From PSRJ01 sp963825305 (GTDB lineage: Bacteria; Acidobacteriota; Terriglobia; Bryobacterales; Bryobacteraceae): a stretch of 64,000 bases of DNA. The number at the start of each line of letters is the position of its first letter. Position 1 is the first letter of the stretch. The translations under genes were made by a program, and so were the position numbers. Below, piece after piece: positions 27,016-35,691 of this stretch. Below the pieces are notes generated by a model. It had not been told where the DNA came from, ran no database searches, and saw only the letters and a program-made list of their open reading frames with translations. Location of the stretch: NCBI GenBank assembly GCA_963825305.1, contig CAWGTA010000001.1:62001-126000 (forward strand). The letters are read 5' to 3'.

Positions 27016-28191
27016 CTACAACCCCGTCGCCCGTTGCGTTTTACTGATCGACGTACTCCACGCCTCAAACTCCTGCAAGGCTGAGATCACCCGCATCTGT
27101 TCTTCTTCCGCGAAGCCATTGTAAAAGGGGAGCCGCAGCAGACGGTCACTCACGTCCTCTGTTACAGGGCAGTCGCCTTCCTTTCCTCCAAACTTCCGAC
27201 CCATTTGTGAAAGGTGCAGCGGTACATAATGAAAGACGCTGTAAATCAGACGTGCTTTCAAATGTTCGATCAATGCCTGTCGGTCATCTACAGAAGGAAG
27301 CAGAAGATAGAACATGTGATAACTCTGATCGCAATGCGAAGGAACCACCGGTAGCCGCACCGAATGCTCTGCCGCCCACCCGGCCACATTCTCGAAGTAG
27401 AATTCCCAAGCCCTTTTGCGATCGTTCTGAACTTGATCCAGGGCTTCGATCTGGGCATACAAGAAGGCAGCCAGTAAATCGGACGGAAGATAGCTTGATC
27501 CGACATCCACCCAAGTGTACTTATCAACCAGTCCGCGGAAAAAGCGGCTGCGGTCGGTGCCTTTTTCGCGGATTACCTCGGCGCGGTCGAGATAGGCCGG
27601 ATCGTTTACCAATAACGCACCTCCCTCGCCGCATGTGAAATTTTTGGTCTCATGAAAGCTCAGAGTGGAGAGGCAACCGAAGGTGCCCAGATAGCTTCCC
27701 TTGTACTTACCGAACAAACCGTGAGCGTTATCCTCCACAATCCGGACGTTACGCCTGCGAGCGATTTCAGTGATCGTATCCATCTCGCAGCCGACTCCGG
27801 CATAGTGCACGGGCACGATTGCCGCAGTCCTGTCCGTGATCAGTTGCTCCAGTTTCGATTCGTCCAGGTTCAGAGTGTCCGGCCGGATATCTGCAAATAC
27901 AGGGCGGGCGCCGCGCAGCACGAAGGCATTAGCCGTGGATACGAAGGTGAACGAAGGCACGATCACCTCATCGCCGGGAGAGAGATCCAGCAAGATCGCC
28001 GCCATTTCCAGGGCGTGGGTACAGGAAGTGGTAAGCAACACTTTCCGAACCTTCAGGACGTCTTCCAGCAGTGCCTGGCACTTCCTGGAAAAGGGTCCGT
28101 CGCCGGAAATCTGCATATTCGCGACGGCGGCAAGCATGTAGTCGATCTCGTTGCCAGTCAGCCGGGCGCGATTAAAGGGAATCAGAGTCAT
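27016..28191 (-). CDS. wecE: dTDP-4-amino-4,6-dideoxygalactose transaminase
   Basis: A PLP-dependent DegT/DnrJ/EryC1/StrS aminotransferase, about 391 residues from the ATG at 28191 (MTLIPFNRARLTGNE). It follows WecE/RffA closely along its whole length: GDGPFSRKCQALLE, LTTSCTHALEMAAILLDLSP, PSFTFVSTANAFVLRGARP, VPVHYAGVGCEMDTI, the Schiff-base Lys in SFHETKNFTCGEGGALL, EKGTDRSRFFRGLVDKYTWV and FHYVPLHLSQMG. It makes dTDP-4-amino-4,6-dideoxy-D-galactose, the precursor of Fuc4NAc. With wecB this suggests an enterobacterial-common-antigen-like sugar set, though the rest of that pathway is not in the window. Confidence 0.94.
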   Translation of the reverse strand: MTLIPFNRARLTGNEIDYMLAAVANMQISGDGPFSRKCQALLEDVLKVRKVLLTTSCTHALEMAAILLDLSPGDEVIVPSFTFVSTANAFVLRGARPVFADIRPDTLNLDESKLEQLITDRTAAIVPVHYAGVGCEMDTITEIARRRNVRIVEDNAHGLFGKYKGSYLGTFGCLSTLSFHETKNFTCGEGGALLVNDPAYLDRAEVIREKGTDRSRFFRGLVDKYTWVDVGSSYLPSDLLAAFLYAQIEALDQVQNDRKRAWEFYFENVAGWAAEHSVRLPVVPSHCDQSYHMFYLLLPSVDDRQALIEHLKARLIYSVFHYVPLHLSQMGRKFGGKEGDCPVTEDVSDRLLRLPFYNGFAEEEQMRVISALQEFEAWSTSISKTQRATGL

Positions 28192-28449
28192 CCGGCGCCT
28201 TCCATTCCCGCAAACCATAAGGGCTGCGGCCTGTTCTCTGCTGTGACGGTTGGGAAATACGCCCGACTCCGGCGCGCTGCGCGAGCCCGCAGGCAGGACT
28301 GTCGGTTGAGGCTCATCGTGAGGGCAAAATATTCTTGAAGTATGGTCAAGTTTAACCTAGCGGTGAAGGCAGGTGCAATGCGCTCCGAGCTACCCGCCAG
28401 ACGTCCACGACCGATACAATATGGAATGCCGGCAGGAATCCTTCCGCGG

Positions 28450-29214
28450 CAATCAGGCAGAAGCCCCGGGCCCGCAGGCCGAAACACGGCAGTATCTATC
28501 AACGGAACAAGATCTGGTGGATCAAGTACTATTCGAGAGGGCAGCCCGTCTACGAACTCTCGCTCCATCCGACCCGAAGATGCCGAGCGGCTTCTGCGGA
28601 AACGTCTCGGCGAGATTGCCACCGGAGCTTACCGGGGGACCGGGGTGGAGCGCACCACCCTGAATGACTTGTTCGATCTTGTCGTGGCTGATTACCAAGA
28701 GACCGGGACGCGGAGCCTTGACGACGTGCTTTCCAGGCTAAAGCTGCATCTGCGGCCGCGGCTGGGAAAACTGAGAGCTGTGGATTTCGGTTCCGCTGAT
28801 ATTCGCCAGTACAAAGCTGCCCGCAAGGCGCAGAGCGCGGAGCCGGCCACAATTAACAGAGAACTCAGTATCCTGAAGCGTGCGTTCAGTTTGGGCTCTC
28901 GTCATGACCCTCCCCTGGTGCACCAAAATCCGCCGATTGAGAAGATACCCGAGAACAACGTCCGGACAGGGTTCTTGGAAAAGGCGGATTACGACCGCCT
29001 TCTTGCGGAGCTTCCGTCGTATCTCAAGCTTCCGCTCGTCCTTGCCTATCACACCGGTTCCAGCCTCGGCGAAGTGATGTCCATTCATCATTCTACTTTT
29101 TCAATTGATTCAGGGTGCCTGCGGGTAAGGGCCCGGAGCCAGTGCGAGTCTAATGGGGTCCCACACTCTCATTCCTTCTTCTTGATTCGGATGGCAGTTC
29201 TGGGGGTGGCCTAA
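28450..29214 (+). pseudogene. tyrosine recombinase (phage-type integrase) remnant
   Basis: An N-terminal arm-binding segment reads RARRPKHGSIYQRNKIWW in one frame; near 28540 the reading shifts to DAERLLRKRLGEIATGAYRG and continues through a core-binding domain (LRPRLGKLRAVDFGSADIRQ, ATINRELSILKRAFSLG). The catalytic domain begins (RTGFLEKADYDRLLAELPSY, LVLAYHTGSSLGEVMSIH) but the first catalytic Arg is replaced in HTGSSLGE, and everything after (H-x-x-R, H/W, Tyr) is missing. It is dead and marks the right flank of the mosaic glycan region. Confidence 0.75.
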
Positions 29215-29255
29215 TCAGCTCGAACTAGCGCTCTTTGAAAGGCAATCGCCGACAT

Positions 29256-31016
29256 TTACACCATCTCACGGATCTTATCCGCCACGATCGTCTCGAGGAT
29301 CTTCCGCCGGTCGGGGGTTCCCTTGGAGAGCGATTCGATGAAGTGGGCTGTCTGCTTGGCGGTTACTTTGGGCGGCATGGGCGGTTCATTAGGGTCGACC
29401 AGCGCTTCGATCAGCACGGGGCCGGGTGTCTGCAGAGCGCGATCAAGGGTTGCGCCGCATTCGCCCGGTTCCTCAATGGAAAACCCGACTCCACCGCACG
29501 CCTGTGCGAAACTGCTGAAGTTGATCGGCGTCAGATCGCAGGCATACTCCGGGTTGCCGAGAAATACCATCTGCTCCCAACGGATCTGACCGAGGCTGTT
29601 GTTCTTCATAATGAGAATCTTGATGGGCAGTTTATATCGCACAGCAGTCACAAACTCGGCCATTAGCATGCTGAAACCGCCATCGCCCACGATGCCCACG
29701 CACAGCCGGTCCGGGTATGCGACCTGCGACGCGATGGTGTATGGTAGGCCGCAGGCCATCGTCGCGAGGTTGCCCGAGATGGTGTGCATCTGGCCGCGTT
29801 TCACAGGCACATGTCGCGCCCACCACGTGGCGATGGTTCCTGAATCGCAGTTGACAATCGCGTTCGCCGGCAGACGCTTGCCGAACTCCGCGGCCACCAC
29901 CTGCGGCTTCAGCGGCTTGGTGGCGGCGCTTTCCTGCTGCTCCATGAGCTTCTTCCAATCGCGCATTTCCGACTGTATCAGCGAAAGAAACGTCCGGTAC
30001 TGGTTGCCATGCAACAGTGGAAGCAGGGCTTCAAGCGTGCCGCGGCAATCCCCCACCAGGCCCGCCTCGACGGGATAGCGCAACCCGATGCGAACCGGGT
30101 TGGAATCGATCTGGACTCCGCGTGCCTGGCCGGGCTTGGGCATGAATTCGATGTAGGGGAAGGAACTGCCGGCAATCAGGAGGGTATCGCATTGTTCCAT
30201 CGCATCCTGCGACGGCTTGGTGCCGAGCAAGCCGACGGACCCAGTCGTATAAGGGCTGTCATCCGGCAGCGCCGCTTTGCCCAGTAACGCCTTGATCACG
30301 GGAGCGCCCAGTTTCTCGGCTACCTGCTCCAGTGCTTCGCCCGCATTTAGCGCGCCCCGGCCCGCGAGAATCGCGATTCGCTCGCCGGCATTGAGGATGT
30401 CCGCTGCCCTCCGCAGATCGTCGTCGCACGGAATGCGGGCGCTGTGCGGGGACACCTCCGACACGTGTTCCGGTATGTTCCGCGGAGTCCGGCCATTCCC
30501 GTTACTGGTCACCTCCGATTCCTGGAAATCCACCGGAATGCATATGTGAGCCACGCCACGGTACGCCAGGGCGGTCCGGCACGCTAACGCGGCTATGTTC
30601 TCCAGGTGCGCCGCTCCCATACAGCGGGCGTTATACACGCAGACATCCATGAAGAGCTTGTCGAGTTCGACATCCTGCTGTGTATGTGTATGAGTGAGAT
30701 CGTGAAACTGCATGCCCGTGATGGCCAGCACCGGCTGCCCATCCAATTTCGCATCGTAGAGCCCGTTCAATAAGTGAATTCCGCCCGGGCCGGACGTTGC
30801 CAGGCAGCAGCCTAATCGGCCGGTGTGTTTGGCATAGGCGCACGCCATAAATGCCGCGGATTCTTCGTGCCGCACTTGTATGAATCTGACGGCCTCCTGC
30901 TGCTTTCGCAACGCCTCCATGATTCCGTTGATGCCGTCGCCGGGCAGTCCAAACACCACGTCTACGCCCCAGGCGCGAAGGGTGTCAACCAGCACATCGG
31001 ACGCAGTTCGTTTCAT
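29256..31016 (-). CDS. poxB: TPP-dependent pyruvate oxidase/dehydrogenase-like enzyme
   Basis: About 586 residues from the ATG at 31016 (MKRTASDVLVDTLRAWG), the usual family start; a GTG at 31061 overlapping the udgX stop would add 15 residues. Three domains of the PoxB/acetolactate-synthase family: N-terminal PYR domain with the catalytic Glu in VRHEESAAFMACAYA, a middle FAD-type domain (AILAGRGALNAGEALEQVAEK), and the C-terminal PP domain with the TPP/Mg motif GIVGDGGFSMLMAEFVTAVR ... NNSLGQI. It probably oxidises pyruvate to acetate plus CO2 with transfer of electrons to quinone. It lies just downstream of udgX. Confidence 0.86.
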   Translation of the reverse strand: MKRTASDVLVDTLRAWGVDVVFGLPGDGINGIMEALRKQQEAVRFIQVRHEESAAFMACAYAKHTGRLGCCLATSGPGGIHLLNGLYDAKLDGQPVLAITGMQFHDLTHTHTQQDVELDKLFMDVCVYNARCMGAAHLENIAALACRTALAYRGVAHICIPVDFQESEVTSNGNGRTPRNIPEHVSEVSPHSARIPCDDDLRRAADILNAGERIAILAGRGALNAGEALEQVAEKLGAPVIKALLGKAALPDDSPYTTGSVGLLGTKPSQDAMEQCDTLLIAGSSFPYIEFMPKPGQARGVQIDSNPVRIGLRYPVEAGLVGDCRGTLEALLPLLHGNQYRTFLSLIQSEMRDWKKLMEQQESAATKPLKPQVVAAEFGKRLPANAIVNCDSGTIATWWARHVPVKRGQMHTISGNLATMACGLPYTIASQVAYPDRLCVGIVGDGGFSMLMAEFVTAVRYKLPIKILIMKNNSLGQIRWEQMVFLGNPEYACDLTPINFSSFAQACGGVGFSIEEPGECGATLDRALQTPGPVLIEALVDPNEPPMPPKVTAKQTAHFIESLSKGTPDRRKILETIVADKIREMV

Positions 31017-31057
31017 ACGAGCGTATTGTGCAATCGGACATCCAAAGGGACTGCCAC

Positions 31058-31786
31058 TCACGCGCCTTTCGTTTTCTGGTGTAGCCTTTTCCGAACTGCG
31101 ATCAGGTCTTTCACGAAAGCCTTATAATCCAGTTGGCGCTGAGCCGGGTCGGGTGAGCGCAGGATAGCCGAAGGATGCACTGTGGCGGTGACCGCTTCTG
31201 CAGAAGGATAGGGAAAGAATCGGCCGCGCTCCTCAAGAAGGCGGTGGTGAGGCCCGATGACGGAGTGCGCAGCCGTAGCGCCTAGACAAACAATGAGCCG
31301 AGGCTGCACGATGACGAGTTCCGCCTCGAGCCAGGGCTTGCAGGCAGCTACCTGGGCGGAAGATGGTTTCTTGTGGATCCGTCGCTTGCCGCGCTCTTCG
31401 AACTTAAAATGTTTGACGGCGTTGGTGACGTAGACGTCCTTGCGTTCGATTCCTGCGTCGGCAAGGGCGCGGTCGAGAAGTGCACCCGCGGGGCCGACGA
31501 AGGGATGTCCAGCTAAATCCTCCCGATCACCAGGCTGCTCTCCGACCAACATAATCCGCGCGGGGACCGGACCTTCTCCCAGAACCGCCTGCGTGGCGGC
31601 GCGATATAGCTCGCAGCCGTGGCAGTTCTGAGCGGCGCGGAGCAATTGCTCCAGGCTGCCGGTTTCCGGGACGAAAGGTTTGGCACCGGGCTGATTCCCA
31701 ACCTTGGGCACATAACGCACGGTGCAAGCAAGCAACCACTCTCGGGAGACTACCGCCATCTCCGCACCCTGGCTACAGAAATGCAT
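31058..31786 (-). CDS. UdgX-type uracil-DNA glycosylase
   Basis: A 242-residue uracil-DNA glycosylase of the 4Fe-4S group. Cys55/Cys58 (CHGC), Cys149 and Cys167 are placed to bind the cluster. Motif A is VGEQPGDREDLAGHPFVGPA and motif B VHPSAILRSP (His204). The loop GKRRIHKKPS (KRRIH at 134-138) is the signature of UdgX, whose His forms a covalent bond with the abasic sugar after removing uracil. It thus probably tags and protects uracil sites in DNA rather than only excising the base. It is coupled to the poxB-like gene; a broken second copy lies at 45325-45670. Confidence 0.92.
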   Translation of the reverse strand: MHFCSQGAEMAVVSREWLLACTVRYVPKVGNQPGAKPFVPETGSLEQLLRAAQNCHGCELYRAATQAVLGEGPVPARIMLVGEQPGDREDLAGHPFVGPAGALLDRALADAGIERKDVYVTNAVKHFKFEERGKRRIHKKPSSAQVAACKPWLEAELVIVQPRLIVCLGATAAHSVIGPHHRLLEERGRFFPYPSAEAVTATVHPSAILRSPDPAQRQLDYKAFVKDLIAVRKRLHQKTKGA

Positions 31787-31794
31787 TCGATCTC

Positions 31795-32512
31795 ATGGGG
31801 GTGGTGCTGCGAATGGATGTGAACAAGGGGCCGAATCAATCCAATGGGGAAATAACGCGGCGCGAGTACGTTTCGGTACTGGGAGCTTCCATGGGCGGTA
31901 TGGCCTTGGGCTTTCCGCTAATCGACGAGATGGCCCCACCGGTGTACGCCGCTGCGAGCGCGAATGCAGTGGCGGTTTCGCTGCGTGTTAACGGCTCAGA
32001 CCAGCAGATCACGATCGATCCGCGGGTGACACTGCTCGACCTGCTGCGGGAAAGACTTGGTTTGACCGGTACAAAGAAGGGCTGTGACCATGGTCAGTGC
32101 GGCGCATGCACCGTTTTGGTGAACGGGAGACGAATCAACAGTTGTCTCTCACTCTCCGTTTCACACGATGGCGACCAGGTAACGACTATCGAGGGTCTTG
32201 GCCACAGGGGCGAATTAGAACCGATTCAGGCCGCCTTTATTGAACACGATGGTTTTCAGTGCGGCTATTGTACGCCCGGCCAAATCTGTTCCGCGGTGGC
32301 ATTGCTATCCGAAGTCCGCAAAGGCGACGCCAGTTTCGTGACGCCCAAACCAAAAGCGGTTGGAACCGGTCGAACTGGCCGAGGATGAGATTCGGGAGCG
32401 GATGAGCGGCAATATCTGCCGATGCGGCGCGTACCCCGGCATTGTTGCCGCGGTCAAGATGGCCAGCGGGACCGCAGGGAGCGTCGGCCGGACGAAAGGC
32501 ACGGCATTATGA
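31795..32512 (+). pseudogene. paoA: PaoA-like [2Fe-2S] subunit of periplasmic aldehyde dehydrogenase, one frameshift
   Basis: Starts at ATG 31795 or 31813. A twin-arginine signal (TRREYVSVLGASMGGMALG) is followed by the plant-type [2Fe-2S] domain (KKGCDHGQCGACTVLVNG) and a second cluster domain (FQCGYCTPGQICSAVALL). Near 32352 one extra A in CCAAAAG breaks the frame; the proper end continues in the next frame (ELAEDEIRERMSGNICRCG, with the last two cluster cysteines). The true stop is at 32512 and overlaps paoB. As read, the second cluster would lose its C-x-C ligands. Homologues are Tat-exported with their partners and oxidise aldehydes. Confidence 0.85.
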
Positions 32513-33492
32513 ATCCGTTTCAATATCAACGCGCAACCGACGTTGCCGACGCCATTCAGTCGATGACGCCGGGATGCAAGTTTCTGGCGGGCGGTACCAA
32601 TCTGGTCGACCTGATGAAGAATGGCGTCGAGAAGCCAGCCGCGCTAATCGACCTCAATCGCGTCGCGCTGGCCGCTATCGAACCGCTTCCGGAGGGCGGC
32701 CTGCGCTTGGGCGCCGTGGCGCGGAACAGCGACACAGCCAATCACCCAGCTGTGAGACAACGGTACCCGTTGCTGTCGCAGGCGATTCTCTCCGGCGCCT
32801 CTCCGCAAACTCCGCAACCTGGCCACCAACGGGGGGAATCTCCTGCAGCGGACGCGCTGCCCATACTTTATGGATACCGGATTTCCGCAATGCAATAAGC
32901 GGGCGCCGGGAACGGGTTGCGGCGCGATCGATGGCTTTCATCGGACCCACGCGATTCTCGGAGCCAGCGATCAGTGTATCGCTATCCATCCATCGGACAT
33001 GTGTGTCGCGCTGGCCGCGCTCGAGGCAACGATTCGCGTACGCAGTCGAAGCGGTGAGCGCCGGATGCCGATCGCCGACTTTCACCGGCTGCCCGGCAGC
33101 ACTCCGGAAATCGACACCAACCTGAAACCGGACGAATTGATTCTTCCGTCGATCTTCCTCCTTCGCCGTATGCCGGCCATTCGCACTATCTCAAAGTGCG
33201 AGATCGCATGAGCTATGAATTTGCGTTGGTATCAGTGGCGGCAGCACTTGACCTCGATGGCAGGACGATTCGGAGCGCACGCATTGTGTTGGGAGGAGTG
33301 GCTCACAAGCCATGGCGAGTGACGGCTGCCGAGCAGATGCTTATCGGCAAACCGATTGGCTCCGCGGTATTCGAGGCGGCGGGGCAGGAAGCGGTCGCCG
33401 GCGCGAATCCACATCGTCAGAATGCGTTCAAGGTGGACTTGGTCAGGCGCGCCGTGGCGCGTGCGCTGGCGGAAGCCGGAGGTGTGGCATGA
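32509..33492 (+). pseudogene. paoB: PaoB-like FAD-binding subunit, two frameshifts
   Basis: The N-terminus (MNPFQYQRATDVADAI, then FLAGGTNLVDLMKNGVEKP) is a standard xanthine-dehydrogenase-type FAD domain. Near 32803 an extra A in GCAAACTCC shifts the frame; NLATNGGNLLQRTRCPYF and CGAIDGFHRTHAILGASDQC follow in the second frame. A second shift near 33150 leads into AGHSHYLKVRDRMSYEFALV and a normal C-terminus. The FAD and 4Fe-4S-type cysteine region of PaoB is recognisable. Overlaps paoC by ATGA. With one base removed and one added it would be a normal ~327-residue subunit. Confidence 0.84.
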
Positions 33493-35678
33493 GCAGCAAT
33501 GGGTCAGTTGCGATCGGCGATCCCCTGCCACGCGTGGACGGCCCAGCGAAGGTAACTGGTTCGGCGAAGTATTCCGCGGAGTTTCCCATACCGGGGCTTG
33601 TCTATGGATCGCTGGTGATGAGCACGATTGCCAGTGGACGGGTTGTCCGCATGGATACGGCCGAGGCCGAGCAGGCGCCCGGTGTTCTGGCGGTGATGAC
33701 GCCGGCGAATGCCATCCGGCTTGCGGCTCCCGAGCGGCGGATATCCCTTCTGCAGGACGACGAGGTCTTTTATCAAAATCAGCCGATCGGAATCGTTGTG
33801 GCGGAGACATTCGAGCAGGCAAGGTACGGAGCTTCCCTGGTGAAGCCGCAATACGAGTCCGTTCCGGCCAAGCTCGATTTTTTGGCCGGCTTTCCGAACT
33901 CGTACCCTTCCTCACACAATGGCGAGCCGGGCGACCAGAGCTGGGGCGATGTGGATGCCGGCATGGCGGCCGCCGAAGTGAAGATCGACGCCGTTTATAC
34001 CACACCAATCCAGCATCACAACCCCATGGAACCGCACGCGACCATCGCGCAATGGAATGGCGACCACGTCATGTTGCACGACGCGACCCAGCACATTGCC
34101 GGGGTCCAGGAAAAGACTGCGACGCTCTTCGGGATACCGAAGGAAAACGTGCATGTAGTCTCGCTGTTTGCCGGGGGAGGCTTTGGTTGCAAGGGTCAGA
34201 TCTGGTCGCACGTGATGCTGGCGGCCCTGGTGGCAAAGCAGGTCAAGCGGCCCGTAAAGCTGGTGCTCGACCGGCCGCAAATGTTCGGACCGATAGGCGC
34301 GAGGCCGCGTACACACCAACAGATGACTCTGGGTGCCACCCGAGAGGGGAAGCTAACGGCGATCCGGCACGTGGTGCATTGCAATACGTCGGTGATCGAG
34401 GACTACCTGGAATCAGCCGCCTTTCCCACGCGTGTGATGTATGCCTGCCCGAACATCTCCACCACGTCGCGCCTGGTGCAATTGAATCTCGGGACGCCAA
34501 CGTACATGCGCGCGCCCGGCATTGCCACCGGCACGTTCGCGGTCGAAGTCGCGATAGATGAACTCGCATACGCGCTTCACATGGATCCGCTGGAACTGCG
34601 GCTTCGCAACTACGCGGACGTGGATCCTCACAGCGGCAAGCCGTTCACCGGGAAACATCTGCGCGAGTGCTACCAGAAGGCGGCCGACCGCTTTGGGTGG
34701 TCGACGCGCAGCCAGGAAGCAGGTTCCATGCGTCGTGGTCATGAGCTGATCGGCTGGGGCATGGCGACGGAAACTTATCCTGGCAAAAACTTGCCGGCTT
34801 CTGCACTCGTCCGTTTTAAGCCCGATGGCCGGATCTTAGTGGCGTGCGGTACGCAAGAAATCGGGACGGGCAACTACACGATTCTGACGCAGATTGCCGC
34901 GGAGGCGCTGCGCGTTCCGGCGGCGATGATTGACGCCCGTCTGGGTGACACAGACCTTCCGCCGGCGCCGATTTCGGCTGGTTCGATGTCGACCGCTAGC
35001 GTTGGGCCCGCGGTCAAAGCAGCGGCCGAGAATGCGCGGCAAAAGCTCATTGCCCTCGCAGTGGCAGACCAAAGGTCGCCGCTATACGGGGCTGGCCAGG
35101 AGGAAGTAGGGTTCGACGGCGGAAGAGTCACGCTGAAATCCGATCCCAGGAAAAGCGAAGCCTTCGATAAGATTTTGCGGCGCCACGGCGATAAGCCGGT
35201 AGACGCGACGGCTGCAACGAAACCCGTCCTTGATCCTCAGACACCCTGCCACTCTTTCGGCGCCATCTTTGCGGAAGTGGGGGTAGATGCCGATTTGGGA
35301 ATGACTCGGGTGAAGCGGGTGGTTGCCGTCTACGACGTGGGGCGGATCGTCAATCGCCAGACGGCACGCAGCCAGTTCATTGGCGGAGTTGTTTGGGGCA
35401 TCTCGCTGGCGCTCTATGAAGACACCCACGTCGACTGGCGGTACGGGCGTATCACCAACGCGAACCTCGCGGACTATCACGTGCCGGTCAACGCCGACAT
35501 CGGGGAGATAGACGTCGAGGCGCTCGACATTCCGGATTACCAACTGGATTCTGTAGGCGCGCGCGGTGTCGGCGAAATAGGAATTACGGGAACGGGAGCG
35601 GCGATCTGCAACGCCATCTTTCATGCGACGGGCAAGCGGGTCCGCGACCTGCCGATTACGCCAGACAAGCTGGTGTGA
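33489..35678 (+). CDS. paoC: PaoC-like molybdopterin-binding aldehyde dehydrogenase subunit
   Basis: A 729-residue catalytic subunit of the xanthine oxidase family, intact from the ATG at 33489 that overlaps the paoB stop. Conserved blocks: RVDGPAKVTGSAKYSAEF near the start, HHNPMEPHATIAQWNGD, LFAGGGFGCKGQIWSHV, YMRAPGIATGTFAVE, ACGTQEIGTGNYTILTQIAA, and the C-terminal Glu motif GARGVGEIGITGTGAAICN, which activates the Mo-bound water. It oxidises aldehydes (or N-heterocycles) with Mo cofactor. If paoA and paoB are really broken, this subunit has no electron acceptor partner here. Convergent with the Rieske-FAD gene, 13 bp apart. Confidence 0.92.
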   Translation: MSSNGSVAIGDPLPRVDGPAKVTGSAKYSAEFPIPGLVYGSLVMSTIASGRVVRMDTAEAEQAPGVLAVMTPANAIRLAAPERRISLLQDDEVFYQNQPIGIVVAETFEQARYGASLVKPQYESVPAKLDFLAGFPNSYPSSHNGEPGDQSWGDVDAGMAAAEVKIDAVYTTPIQHHNPMEPHATIAQWNGDHVMLHDATQHIAGVQEKTATLFGIPKENVHVVSLFAGGGFGCKGQIWSHVMLAALVAKQVKRPVKLVLDRPQMFGPIGARPRTHQQMTLGATREGKLTAIRHVVHCNTSVIEDYLESAAFPTRVMYACPNISTTSRLVQLNLGTPTYMRAPGIATGTFAVEVAIDELAYALHMDPLELRLRNYADVDPHSGKPFTGKHLRECYQKAADRFGWSTRSQEAGSMRRGHELIGWGMATETYPGKNLPASALVRFKPDGRILVACGTQEIGTGNYTILTQIAAEALRVPAAMIDARLGDTDLPPAPISAGSMSTASVGPAVKAAAENARQKLIALAVADQRSPLYGAGQEEVGFDGGRVTLKSDPRKSEAFDKILRRHGDKPVDATAATKPVLDPQTPCHSFGAIFAEVGVDADLGMTRVKRVVAVYDVGRIVNRQTARSQFIGGVVWGISLALYEDTHVDWRYGRITNANLADYHVPVNADIGEIDVEALDIPDYQLDSVGARGVGEIGITGTGAAICNAIFHATGKRVRDLPITPDKLV

Positions 35679-35691
35679 CGACATATGACGT

